Assembly: GCA_025963775.1 (NCBI GenBank)
Contig: JAOQAD010000040.1
Location: 1-64,000 of the forward strand
DNA from: Bacteroidota bacterium
GTDB taxonomy: Bacteria; Bacteroidota; Bacteroidia; 2-12-FULL-35-15
Reading direction: 5' to 3'
Length of the DNA: 64,000 nt
Shown: piece by piece, positions 14,460-22,995 of the stretch
Layout: each line of letters opens with the position of its first letter
Position numbering within the stretch: the first letter of the stretch is position 1
The notes under the pieces: model-generated
The model's input: only the letters and a program-made list of their open reading frames with translations
Told to the model about the DNA's origin: nothing
Databases searched by the model: none
Translations under genes and position numbers: made by a program

Positions 14460-17162
14460 ATGGAACCGAAAAAACAAGAATCGCAATATGCAAGAAGGTT
14501 GCTCGAAGCCAGCCTTGATCCACTGATCACCATCAGCACGGAAGGTAAGATCACCGACATGAACGAGGCACTGGCGAACATTACAGGCATTAGCCGCGAA
14601 AAGCTCACAGGGACAGATTTCTTTGATTATTTCACCGAGCCGCAGAAAGCAAGGGAGGTTTACGAAGAGGTTTTTGCAAACGGCTCTGTTGCCGATTCCC
14701 CGCTTACACTTCGCCATAAAAATGGAAAGCTCACCGATGTATTATTCAATGGCTCCGTTTATAAGGATGATACCGGCAATGTGCTGGGTGTGGTGATCGT
14801 TGCAAGGGATGTGACCGCGCAAAAACTGCTTTCAAAATATTCGCTCAGCCTTATTGAGGCCAGTCTTGACCCTTTGGTCACCATCAGTACCAAAGGAAAG
14901 ATCACCGACATGAACCAGGCAACCGTGAACATTACAGGTATCACGCGGGAAAAGCTCACCGGCACCGACTTCTTCGATTACTTCACCGAGCCGCAGAAAG
15001 CGCGGGAAGTGTACCAGGAAGTATTTGCAAAAGGCTCCGTTGCCGATTCCCCGCTTACACTCCGCCATAAAAACGGGAAGCTCACGGATGTACTTTTCAA
15101 CGGATCTGTATACAAGGACGACCGGGGAAATGTGCTGGGTGTGGTGATCGTAGCAAGGGATGTGACCGCGCAAAAACTGCTTTCAAAATATTCACTCAGC
15201 CTTATTGAGGCCAGCCTTGACCCTTTGGTTACCATCAGCACCGAAGGAAAGATCACCGACATGAACCAGGCAACTGTTGACATTACTGGCATTACACGTG
15301 AAAAGCTCACCGGCACCGACTTCTTTGATTATTTCACAGAACCACAAAAGGCACGCGAGGTGTACCAGGAAGTATTTGCAAAAGGCTCCGTTGCCGATTC
15401 GCCGCTCACGCTTCGCCATAAAGAGGGAAAGCTCACCGATGTGCGTTTCAACGGGTCGGTTTATAAGGATGACAGGGGCAATGTATTGGGTGTGGTGATC
15501 GTTGCGAGGGATGTGACAGAGCAAAAACGCATTGCCACAGAGCTTACAGAGGCCAAAGTATTTGCGGAGCTCGCAACCGAAATTGCGGAGCAGGCAAAGA
15601 GCAAGGCAGAAAGTGCCACACAAATTGCAGAAGCCGCCGTAAAATCCAAGCAGCAGTTCTTATCGAACATGAGCCACGAGATCAGGACGCCGATGAACGC
15701 GATCATTGGATTTACAAAAGTGGTGCTAAAAACAGAGCTGAGTAAAAAACAGCACGAATATTTAAATGCCATCAAAATATCCGGAGATGCATTGATCGTA
15801 CTGATCAATGATATTCTCGACCTTGCAAAAGTGGATGCCGGAAAAATGACATTCGCACATACCCCTTTCAAGCTTTCTTCCTCTATTTCAGCCATGCTTC
15901 ATTTGTTTGAAACAAAGATCCAGGAAAAAAACCTTGAGCTGATCAAGAAGTATGATCCTTCCATTCCCGAGGTTTTACTGGGCGACCCGGTGCGCCTTCA
16001 CCAGATCATCCTTAACCTCGTAGGAAATGCTGTAAAATTCACTTCCGAAGGAACGATCACCGTGAGCGTCCGCATGTTAAAAGAAGATGCGGAGCTGGTG
16101 ACTGTTGAATTCGCCATAACCGATACCGGCATTGGCATCCCGGAAAGCAAGCTCGGAAATATCTTTGATGATTTTCAGCAGGCTACCAGTGGCACTTCAA
16201 GGTTGTATGGAGGCACAGGACTCGGACTTGCCATTGTTAAGCAGCTTGTGGAGCCGCAGGGCGGAAGCATCACTGTAAAGAGCAAGGTAGGCAAAGGCTC
16301 TACCTTCGCGTTCTGCCTGAGCTTTCTGAAAACAAAAGCAACAGCCGACGCTGAGACGGATATAGGAATTGAGCTGGAAGCAGGAATAAAAAATGTGAGG
16401 ATCCTTGTAGTGGAAGACATTGCGCTGAACCAGCTCTTAATGAAAACACTGCTGGAAGAATTCGGTTTTGAAATGGACATCGCCGGCAACGGTAAGATCG
16501 CCATTGAAAAGCTGCAAAGCAATTCATATGATATTATCCTGATGGATCTTCAAATGCCTGAAATGAACGGGTTTGAAGCGACCGAATACATCCGCAAGCA
16601 ATTGAATTCGCAGATCCCGATCATTGCCCTTACGGCAGATGTGACCACGGTGGATGTTGAAAAATGCAAGGCTGTAGGAATGAACGATTACATTTCAAAA
16701 CCGATCGATGACAAATTGCTGTACAGCAAGATCATTAAATACCTGCAGCAAAACGATGTTAAGAAAACAGAGAAGAAAGAGAAAAAGGATTCGCTGCAAC
16801 CTTTAAAAAAATGCACGAATCTCGACTATATAAAAAAGCATACAAAAAATAATTCGGGGATGATCAACGAAATGATCTCGTTGTACCTGCAGCAAACGCC
16901 GCCATTGATCAGCGCGATGAAAGAAGGAGTGGAGAACAGCGACTGGCCGGCAGTTCACGCAGCAGTGCACAAAATGATCCCTTCCTTCTCGATCATGGGC
17001 ATCAGCACCGACTTTGAGAATAAAGCAAAACAGGTCCAGGAATATGCAGGCACGAAGCAGCAGACAGAAAAAATAGCCGGGCTTGTTGCTGAATTGGAAA
17101 ATGTTTGCGAACAGGCTTGCACAGAGCTTGAAGAAGAAATTAACCTGACTAAAAGCATTTAA
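14460..17162 (+). CDS. Hybrid histidine kinase: three PAS, HisKA, HATPase, receiver, HPt
   Basis: 900 residues, no membrane segment. Three PAS domains of 117 residues each (about 14-365) are almost identical, with EASLDPLVTIST, GKITDMNQATV and FFDYFTEPQKAREVYQEVFA repeated. A coiled coil leads to HisKA with H406 (SNMSHEIRTPMNAIIGF), HATPase (NLVGNAVKFTSEG, DTGIGIPESKL, GGTGLGLAIVKQLVE), a receiver with D696 (IILMDLQMPEMNG) and a C-terminal HPt with H837 (AAVHKMIPSFSIMG). This is a complete phosphorelay chain in one cytoplasmic protein. The next gene, a stand-alone receiver 2 bp downstream, is the likely final acceptor. The start at 14460 follows the AraC gene by 4 bp. Ligand or cofactor of the PAS domains unknown. 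Confidence 0.93.
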   Translation: MEPKKQESQYARRLLEASLDPLITISTEGKITDMNEALANITGISREKLTGTDFFDYFTEPQKAREVYEEVFANGSVADSPLTLRHKNGKLTDVLFNGSVYKDDTGNVLGVVIVARDVTAQKLLSKYSLSLIEASLDPLVTISTKGKITDMNQATVNITGITREKLTGTDFFDYFTEPQKAREVYQEVFAKGSVADSPLTLRHKNGKLTDVLFNGSVYKDDRGNVLGVVIVARDVTAQKLLSKYSLSLIEASLDPLVTISTEGKITDMNQATVDITGITREKLTGTDFFDYFTEPQKAREVYQEVFAKGSVADSPLTLRHKEGKLTDVRFNGSVYKDDRGNVLGVVIVARDVTEQKRIATELTEAKVFAELATEIAEQAKSKAESATQIAEAAVKSKQQFLSNMSHEIRTPMNAIIGFTKVVLKTELSKKQHEYLNAIKISGDALIVLINDILDLAKVDAGKMTFAHTPFKLSSSISAMLHLFETKIQEKNLELIKKYDPSIPEVLLGDPVRLHQIILNLVGNAVKFTSEGTITVSVRMLKEDAELVTVEFAITDTGIGIPESKLGNIFDDFQQATSGTSRLYGGTGLGLAIVKQLVEPQGGSITVKSKVGKGSTFAFCLSFLKTKATADAETDIGIELEAGIKNVRILVVEDIALNQLLMKTLLEEFGFEMDIAGNGKIAIEKLQSNSYDIILMDLQMPEMNGFEATEYIRKQLNSQIPIIALTADVTTVDVEKCKAVGMNDYISKPIDDKLLYSKIIKYLQQNDVKKTEKKEKKDSLQPLKKCTNLDYIKKHTKNNSGMINEMISLYLQQTPPLISAMKEGVENSDWPAVHAAVHKMIPSFSIMGISTDFENKAKQVQEYAGTKQQTEKIAGLVAELENVCEQACTELEEEINLTKSI
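14502..15554 (+). repeat. Three tandem 351-bp PAS-coding repeats
   Basis: The segments starting near 14502, 14853 and 15204 are exactly 351 bp apart and very similar at nucleotide level. Units two and three differ at only a few codons, which implies recent duplication or continuing gene conversion. Confidence 0.9.
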
Positions 17163-17163
17163 G

Positions 17164-17601
17164 ATGAACACTGAGCAAAAAATAAACATTTTCCTGGTCG
17201 ATGATGACGCCATGTTTTTAAAATTACTGGAGATCGAGTTCCTGCAGCAGGAGAATTTCATCGTGCAGACATTTTCAACAGGAGAACGCTGCATGCAGCA
17301 ATTGCCTTCACACAGGCCTGATGTCATTATCCTGGATTATCACCTTGACGGGATCGATAAGAATGCAATGAACGGAATGGAAACACTGGGCAGGATAAAA
17401 GCATTCAACCCCGACATTCCCGTTATTATGCTGTCTTCACAGGATAAGATCGATGTTGCTATCAATTGCATGCACAACAAGGCTTTTGATTACGTGGTTA
17501 AAAGCGAAACTGCTTTTATGCGTTTGCAAAAGATCATTTCCACCATCCTTCACTACCAGAAGCTGGAAAAAGAATTGAGCTGGTATATGGAACGGATGTA
17601 A
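17164..17601 (+). CDS. Stand-alone response regulator receiver
   Basis: 145 residues, receiver domain only. Acidic pocket at FLVDDDAMFLKLLE, phospho-acceptor Asp in VIILDYHLDG, switch Ser and Lys in IMLSSQDKID and VVKSETAFMRL. A short C-terminal helix (YQKLEKELSWYMERM) may serve for dimerisation or partner binding. No DNA-binding output domain. It is 2 bp downstream of the hybrid kinase and is probably phosphorylated by the kinase's HPt domain. Confidence 0.92.
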   Translation: MNTEQKINIFLVDDDAMFLKLLEIEFLQQENFIVQTFSTGERCMQQLPSHRPDVIILDYHLDGIDKNAMNGMETLGRIKAFNPDIPVIMLSSQDKIDVAINCMHNKAFDYVVKSETAFMRLQKIISTILHYQKLEKELSWYMERM

Positions 17602-17620
17602 CATTCAATACATCCCAGGG

Positions 17621-17685
17621 TGTGAATCATATAAGTTTTTGAAGATATTCTGTAAGTGCTGCCCGCATTAAGCGTTGTAATTTAG
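17621..17685 (+). promoter_or_regulatory. Regulon promoter B (stand-alone DHp protein)
   Basis: Half-site 1 TGTGAATCATATAAG (17621-17635), half-site 2 CTGTAAG (17650-17656) and the -7 box TAATTTAG (17678-17685) keep the shared 21-bp and 57-bp distances. The half-sites are the most degenerate of the six, and the -7 box is the closest to consensus. Confidence 0.68.
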
Positions 17686-17716
17686 CAGCCGAACAAGAAC
17701 ATTTAAAAACTTATCC

Positions 17717-18100
17717 ATGATCAAAAAAAATCCATTAGCACGGAATCTTTCCTCTATTACGCTATCAGCGATCAGGCCTGTCAACATACATTTTCTTCAC
17801 CCCGGGATACGGGAACAACATTCGTCCGAGCTGATTATGGCAGATCTCATGGATGCAAAAGCAGAATTGAGCGATTATATCAGGGGAGTTCAGCAGATCA
17901 TGTTCCAGGCCACTCACAAAGTAAGACAGCCTATCGCAAATCTTTTAGGCCTTTCCAACCTGCTCGATCAACAGTACCATACACAGGCCGAGCTTAAGAA
18001 AATAACCGGCTATATCACGCAGTCGATCTCCATCCTGGATATATTTACCAGGGACCTCATCCTGTTTATAAGCAACCTGGCCAATAGTAAAAAAGAATAA
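17717..18100 (+). CDS. Stand-alone histidine-kinase dimerisation (DHp-like) protein without ATPase
   Basis: 127 residues. Residues 40-122 form two long helices with an intact H-box H67-K-V-R70-Q-P72 followed by IANLLGLSNLLD, as in the DHp domain of Bacteroidota PAS kinases. There is no HATPase domain: the gene ends with its own stop and the next promoter starts 11 bp later. It could be a phosphotransfer protein, an inhibitor that dimerises with a kinase, or a degenerate kinase remnant. Control by a regulon promoter and its place between the phosphorelay genes and the envelope genes favour a working role. The first 40 residues are unrecognised. Confidence 0.75.
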   Translation: MIKKNPLARNLSSITLSAIRPVNIHFLHPGIREQHSSELIMADLMDAKAELSDYIRGVQQIMFQATHKVRQPIANLLGLSNLLDQQYHTQAELKKITGYITQSISILDIFTRDLILFISNLANSKKE

Positions 18101-18110
18101 GATTGCAACA

Positions 18111-18175
18111 TGTGAATGATGTAACTTCTTTGTAAAGTTATGTAAGCTTTCCTGCTGTAAAGAGTTTCACCTTTG
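18111..18175 (+). promoter_or_regulatory. Regulon promoter C (OmpA/PD40 protein)
   Basis: Half-site 1 TGTGAATGATGTAAC (18111-18125), half-site 2 ATGTAAG (18140-18146) and the -7 box CACCTTTG (18168-18175) show the common 21-bp and 57-bp spacing. The leader downstream has a small CCGGG/CCCGG hairpin. Confidence 0.82.
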
Positions 18176-18226
18176 CGCTGTTAAAACCGGGAGCCCCCGG
18201 AACATTTCCAAACAGCCAATATATCT

Positions 18227-20248
18227 ATGAAAACCTTTAGCTTCTTCGCGTTTACCCTGTTATTCAACGTATGCCATATCACAGCACAAAATGGTGCAGA
18301 AAGCTTCGAGAAGAGCTTTAACCGTGCAGAAGAAGCATTTTCAAAAATCTACCAGGAAGGTATGGATGAATCACTGATGCATTCCAAAGAAGGATATTTA
18401 ATCCCGCTTCCGGTTTTCCTTGAGCTGTATAAGCAAAACCCCGAAAACATGAACCTCGCTTTCAAAATAGGCGTATGCTACCTGAGCTCAAAAAGCGAAC
18501 GTTCAAAATCAATTCCTTATTTCAACAAGGCCATCACCGCCGTTTCAGCTGATTATAAAGGAAGTTCCTACAAGGAAACAAAAGCACCGCTGATCGCCTG
18601 TAAGCTTTTAGGTGATGCCTGCCATTTGAATTATGAATTTGACAAGGCAATAGCAGCTTATGAAAGTTATAAAGCTGTGATGTCGCAAAACAACAGATCG
18701 GATAAAAAATCGATCGGCGAAACAGAACGCAAGATCGAAATGTGCAGGAGCGGAAAGATCCTTATGGCCACGCCTGTCCGCATGAAAATACAAAACCTTG
18801 GAAACACAGTGAACTCAGGATATGCCGATTATTCACCTGTATTGTCGGCAGATCAAAGCACCATCTTTTTCACTTCACGCCGGCCGGAAACAACAGGTAG
18901 CCAGAAAGATGATGAAGGCAATAATATGGAGGATATTTATACCGCGGACAAAACAAAATCCGGCTGGTCGAAAGCAACAAATATCGGATCACCTGTTAAT
19001 ACCGAATGGCATGAAGCCACTGTAGGTATTTCCCCGGATGGCCAAACCATCCTGGTATACAAGGATGACATGGGCGACGGGAACATTTACAGCACATCCC
19101 TTGACGGCGATGTATGGAGCAAGCCCGTAAAGCTGAATGAAAACATCACCACCAAATACTGGGAGCCGAGCGCATTTATTTCTGCAGATGGCAACACACT
19201 TTATTTCACCAGCGACAGGCCGGATGGATTCGGGGGAAGCGATCTTTACATAAGCAGGCTGACTTCTGAAGGTGATTGGGGAAAAGCAGTGAACATGGGC
19301 CCGAACATCAATACGCCTTACGATGAGGACGCGCCCTGTATTCATCCCGATGGAGTTACGCTGTCGTTCAGCTCAAACGGGCATAATACCATGGGCGGCT
19401 TTGATATTTTTACAAGCCTTCTCTCTGAAGAAGGCACCTGGTCAGAGCCCATCAATGCAGGCTACCCGGTCAATACTACCTATGATGATATTTTTTATGT
19501 TGTAAGCCCCGATAACCGCACAGCTTATTTTTCCTCGTTCCGCACAGATGGATTCGGAGAAAAGGATAATTACATGGCCACATTCCCCGACCGGAAAGAA
19601 ACTCCTCTTACACTGATGAAGGGCGTAGTAAATGATGAATCCGGGAAACCGGCAGGCAAGGTTATTATTACGGTAACTGATAATGAAACAGGAAATGTGG
19701 TTGGTGTATACCATACCAACAAAAAAACAGGAAAATTCCTGTTCATCCTCACACCGGGAAAAAATTACAATATCACTTACCAGGCCGATAATCACCTGTT
19801 CTATTCAGAGAACATGGAGATCCCGAAAAAATCAAACTATTACGAGATCGACAAATCCGTATCACTCACACCGATCGTGGTAGGATCCAAAATTATCCTG
19901 AACAATATTTTCTTTGATTTCGATAAGGCCAGCTTACGTACACTTTCCAATGTAGAGCTAAGGAACCTGGTTATGCTTTTAAAAAGCAATCCGAACCTGA
20001 AAGTGGAGATCTCCGGGCATACCGATAGCAAAGGCGATGCAGCCTATAACCAAAAGCTTTCTGAAGAGCGGGCACAGGCAGTTGTAAACAGCCTTATAGC
20101 AAGCGGGATAGATGCCGGAAGGATGACAGCAAAAGGATACGGCAAGTCCATACCCGCATCGAATAATAAAAAAGCAAATGGAAAAGACAATCCCGAAGGA
20201 CGACAATTGAACAGGAGAGTAGAGCTTAAGGTCACACAGATCAATTAA
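18227..20248 (+). CDS. OmpA-family envelope protein with PD40 propeller and TPR-like N-terminus
   Basis: 673 residues. Signal peptide (MKTFSFFAFTLLFNVCHITAQ), helical TPR-like region (about 30-165), PD40/WD40-like propeller repeats (about 190-460, with YSPVLSADQSTIFFTSRRP, EPSAFISADGNTLYFTSDRP and DGFGGSDLY), a short carboxypeptidase-regulatory-like beta domain (about 465-545) and a C-terminal OmpA peptidoglycan-binding domain (about 555-673; NIFFDFDKASLR, VEISGHTDSKGD, RAQAVVNSLIASGI, NRRVELKV). This layout is common in Bacteroidota. Some relatives accompany T9SS or motility proteins, but no such partner is seen here. It should tie the outer membrane to the cell wall. It is expressed from regulon promoter C. 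Confidence 0.9.
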   Translation: MKTFSFFAFTLLFNVCHITAQNGAESFEKSFNRAEEAFSKIYQEGMDESLMHSKEGYLIPLPVFLELYKQNPENMNLAFKIGVCYLSSKSERSKSIPYFNKAITAVSADYKGSSYKETKAPLIACKLLGDACHLNYEFDKAIAAYESYKAVMSQNNRSDKKSIGETERKIEMCRSGKILMATPVRMKIQNLGNTVNSGYADYSPVLSADQSTIFFTSRRPETTGSQKDDEGNNMEDIYTADKTKSGWSKATNIGSPVNTEWHEATVGISPDGQTILVYKDDMGDGNIYSTSLDGDVWSKPVKLNENITTKYWEPSAFISADGNTLYFTSDRPDGFGGSDLYISRLTSEGDWGKAVNMGPNINTPYDEDAPCIHPDGVTLSFSSNGHNTMGGFDIFTSLLSEEGTWSEPINAGYPVNTTYDDIFYVVSPDNRTAYFSSFRTDGFGEKDNYMATFPDRKETPLTLMKGVVNDESGKPAGKVIITVTDNETGNVVGVYHTNKKTGKFLFILTPGKNYNITYQADNHLFYSENMEIPKKSNYYEIDKSVSLTPIVVGSKIILNNIFFDFDKASLRTLSNVELRNLVMLLKSNPNLKVEISGHTDSKGDAAYNQKLSEERAQAVVNSLIASGIDAGRMTAKGYGKSIPASNNKKANGKDNPEGRQLNRRVELKVTQIN

Positions 20249-20261
20249 AGGAATTGCAACA

Positions 20262-20326
20262 TGTGAATGATGTAACTTATTGCAGGAGTTATGTAACACC
20301 CGCACAAGTAAATTCAAACATCTTTG
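20262..20326 (+). promoter_or_regulatory. Regulon promoter D (ice-binding-family lipoprotein)
   Basis: Half-site 1 TGTGAATGATGTAAC (20262-20276), half-site 2 ATGTAAC (20291-20297) and the -7 box CATCTTTG (20319-20326) keep the shared spacing. The leader carries the inverted repeat GTGAA-n4-TTCAC at 20331-20344. Confidence 0.82.
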
Positions 20327-20380
20327 CAACGTGAAATTATTCACACCTGCACGCCAGTCGCGTAAAAAAAAAACAAAAAT

Positions 20381-21136
20381 ATGAAACTTAAAAAAATAGC
20401 AGCTGCCTTCGCGGTAGTATCGATAGTCTTTGTAGTAAGCTGTAAGAAAGACAAGAATGAGCCACAGCCGGCAACGTCCTCTACAAATAGCCAGGCAGTT
20501 CCTTTACAGACAACCTCACAATCCCCGGTTGCAATGGGAGGCGCTTCCACCCTTGCCATACTTGCGGGCTCAGCGATCAGCAACACCGGTGCAACACATG
20601 TTACAGGTGACATGGGCTTAAGCCCGGGCACTTCGATAGGCGGCTTTCCCCCAGGAATTCTTGTGGGTACGCAGCACATCAATGATGCGATCGCCACACA
20701 GGCAAAGCTTGACCTTACAGCAGCATACAATGATGCAGCAGGCAGGACCGCAACGGATATTGTTACGCTCTCCGGAAATATCGGTGGATTGACGCTTACC
20801 CCGGGTTTGTATAAATCCACATCCTCATTGGCAGTTTCTTCAGGGGATGTTACTTTTGATGCAAAGGGAAATGCAAATGCAGTCTTTATTATCCAGATCG
20901 CATCCACACTGACCACCACTCCGGGACGTAAAGTTTTTTTAACGGGAGGTGCATCGGCATCCAATATCTTCTGGCAGGTAGGGACTTCTGCAACATTCGG
21001 CACCACTTCTGTTTTCAAAGGAACCATCCTCGCCATGCAATCGATCACGTTCAATACAGGCGCAACGCTTAACGGCAGGGCACTTGCACGCACCGGGGCT
21101 ATCGTAATGGCGGGCAACGCAATTACAGTAAACTAA
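20381..21136 (+). CDS. DUF3494 (ice-binding-like) lipoprotein
   Basis: 251 residues. Lipoprotein signal ending at VVSC (C21), followed by KKDKNEPQ, a charged stretch typical of surface-exported Bacteroidota lipoproteins, and a Ser/Thr/Gln tether. Residues about 50-251 form one DUF3494 domain (ILAGSAISNTGATHVTGDMG, LGTLTPGLYK-like LTLTPGLYKSTSSL, GNANAVFIIQIASTLTT, IFWQVGTSATFG, FKGTILAMQSITFNTGATLNGRALARTGAI). Known members fold as a three-sided beta-helix; some bind ice, others act as adhesins. A surface role is likely; ice binding is not shown by the sequence. Confidence 0.9.
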   Translation: MKLKKIAAAFAVVSIVFVVSCKKDKNEPQPATSSTNSQAVPLQTTSQSPVAMGGASTLAILAGSAISNTGATHVTGDMGLSPGTSIGGFPPGILVGTQHINDAIATQAKLDLTAAYNDAAGRTATDIVTLSGNIGGLTLTPGLYKSTSSLAVSSGDVTFDAKGNANAVFIIQIASTLTTTPGRKVFLTGGASASNIFWQVGTSATFGTTSVFKGTILAMQSITFNTGATLNGRALARTGAIVMAGNAITVN

Positions 21137-21151
21137 TTACAGGCATGTGAA

Positions 21152-21187
21152 AAGAATGCTGCTATAACAGCAGCATTCTTTTTTTTG
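21152..21187 (+). terminator. Intrinsic terminator after the ice-binding-like lipoprotein
   Basis: The stem AGAATGCTGCT / AGCAGCATTCT closes a 5-nt loop and is followed by a long T run. Confidence 0.92.
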
Positions 21188-21205
21188 GGTAAATAATGCC
21201 TCACG

Positions 21206-21270
21206 TGTGAATCATGTAACTTATTTCAAACGTTGTATAACATATTCGCTTGTAAAGATGATCACCTTTG
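21206..21270 (+). promoter_or_regulatory. Regulon promoter E (double ice-binding-domain protein)
   Basis: Half-site 1 TGTGAATCATGTAAC (21206-21220), a degenerate half-site 2 GTATAAC (21235-21241) and the -7 box CACCTTTG (21263-21270) show the shared spacing. The leader has the inverted repeat GTGAA-n6-TTCAC at 21278-21293. Confidence 0.8.
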
Positions 21271-21310
21271 TCCCGATGTGAAAATTCATTCACAAAATCA
21301 ATAACAAAAA

Positions 21311-22921
21311 ATGAAAATAAAACTACTGAATAATTTAACGGCAGGTATCCTGCTTTTATCATCCGCTGCAACTTTCGGGCAAGCCCCTAACCTGGGAACA
21401 GCAGCAGATTTCGCTCTTTTCTCCACCGTGGGAGCTGTAACCAATACAGGCATTTCGCACGTTACAGGCAATACAGGAACAAACAGCGGCTCGAGCACCG
21501 GCTTCGGAAATGTGAACGGTGTAATGCATGACAATGACGGCGCAAGCGCACAATGTGCTTCCGATCTTTTGCTTGCCTATAACCAGCTGAACGCAACTGT
21601 TCCTGCGTTTTTCCCGGCCCCCCTGCTTGGAAACGGAACTGTGCTTTTTGCAGGTGTTTACTCTATCTCCGGTGCAACCACGCTGAACCTGGACCTTACC
21701 TTAAACGCGCAGGGAAATCCCAATGCAGTTTTTATCTTCCAGATCCAGGGGCCATTCTCCACCAATGCGGATGCAAAGGTGAAGCTGATCAACGGAGCGC
21801 AGGCATGTAATGTGTTCTGGAAAGTGGAAGGCCTTGTGAGCATGGCTGCAGGTACAATGATGAAAGGAACTGTTATTGCCAACAATGCAGCGATCAACAT
21901 GAATACTAACGATACGCTGGAAGGCCGTGCGCTTTCCACCTCGGGTGCAGTTACGCTTGACGGAACACTTGTTTATACTCCATCAGGTTGCGGAAGCCCG
22001 ATCCTTACGGGCCCTAATGCGCCTGTACTTGCCTCTACGGAATGTTATGCGATATTTTCTTCCAACGGTGCAGTTTCCAATTCAGGCATTACGACAGTAA
22101 TGGGTGATGTTGGAACCAACACCGGATTAACTACAGGATTCGATACGCTTTTGGTCACAGGCACAGTGCATCCTATTCCCGATGCATCCACAGCAGCCTG
22201 CGCTGCCGACCTTGCCAATGTGTACACTTACCTGAATACGTTGCCTTACGACATCGAGCTCCTGTATCCCGCACAATTCGGGAACAACCTGGTGCTTACA
22301 CCGCATACTTATTTATTGAATGCTGCCACCGTGTTCACCGATTCATTATACCTGGATGCACAAAACAATGCGAATGCAGTGTTCGTGATCAAGATCAACG
22401 GAGCGCTTTCTACCAGCACCTATTCAAAAGTCCTTCTTATTAACGGAACACAGGCTAAAAATGTGTACTGGAAAGTAGAAGGTGCTGTAAGCATCAACGA
22501 TTACTCTGTTTTTTGCGGAACGATCGTATGTAACAATGGAGCCCTTGGTGCAGTAGGCACAGGAGTGGCCCTGAACGGCAGGGCGCTTACCACAACAGGC
22601 GCGTTAAGCACCACTGCGGCAAGCACAACAATGCCCCCGGTATGTACGCCAACAGGCATCACATCCTACGAGAACGCCAATGCGGTCAGCATTTACCCGA
22701 ACCCGTTTACAAACACATTGAGCATCCTGTTAAACGATGCATCGGTTAATAACTACGAACTGCATATCTACAACGTGCTTGGCGCGGAAGTAATGAAAAA
22801 AAGCATTACAGAGCAACTGACCACGCTTGCAACAGGCATGCTTCCTTCAGGGATCTATTTTTACCAGCTGAACAACAGCCGTAAAACGATCCAGTCGGGA
22901 AGGCTGATCTCACAGCAATAA
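21311..22921 (+). CDS. Secreted protein with two DUF3494 (ice-binding-like) domains and T9SS sorting domain
   Basis: 536 residues. Signal peptide (MKIKLLNNLTAGILLLSSAATFGQ), first DUF3494 domain (about 27-220; TAADFALFSTVGAVTNTGIS ... GNPNAVFIFQIQGPFST ... CNVFWKVEGLVSMAAGT), second DUF3494 domain (about 240-430; STECYAIFSSNGAVSNSGIT ... NANAVFVIKINGALSTSTYS ... KNVYWKVEGAVSINDYS), then a T9SS type A sorting domain (about 455-536; NAVSIYPNPFTNTLSILL ... LPSGIYFYQLNN). It is exported by the T9SS. Together with the lipoprotein at 20381 it gives two differently anchored proteins of one fold under the same promoter type. Confidence 0.92.
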   Translation: MKIKLLNNLTAGILLLSSAATFGQAPNLGTAADFALFSTVGAVTNTGISHVTGNTGTNSGSSTGFGNVNGVMHDNDGASAQCASDLLLAYNQLNATVPAFFPAPLLGNGTVLFAGVYSISGATTLNLDLTLNAQGNPNAVFIFQIQGPFSTNADAKVKLINGAQACNVFWKVEGLVSMAAGTMMKGTVIANNAAINMNTNDTLEGRALSTSGAVTLDGTLVYTPSGCGSPILTGPNAPVLASTECYAIFSSNGAVSNSGITTVMGDVGTNTGLTTGFDTLLVTGTVHPIPDASTAACAADLANVYTYLNTLPYDIELLYPAQFGNNLVLTPHTYLLNAATVFTDSLYLDAQNNANAVFVIKINGALSTSTYSKVLLINGTQAKNVYWKVEGAVSINDYSVFCGTIVCNNGALGAVGTGVALNGRALTTTGALSTTAASTTMPPVCTPTGITSYENANAVSIYPNPFTNTLSILLNDASVNNYELHIYNVLGAEVMKKSITEQLTTLATGMLPSGIYFYQLNNSRKTIQSGRLISQQ

Positions 22922-22936
22922 TTCATTTTCCAAACG

Positions 22937-22976
22937 AACCTCCGCTATAACGAACAGTTATAGCGGAGGTTTTTAT
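22937..22976 (+). terminator. Intrinsic terminator after the double ice-binding-domain gene
   Basis: The 14-bp stem AACCTCCGCTATAA / TTATAGCGGAGGTT is followed by a T run. Confidence 0.92.
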
Positions 22977-22995
22977 TTTAAGGATGCAGGCGATG

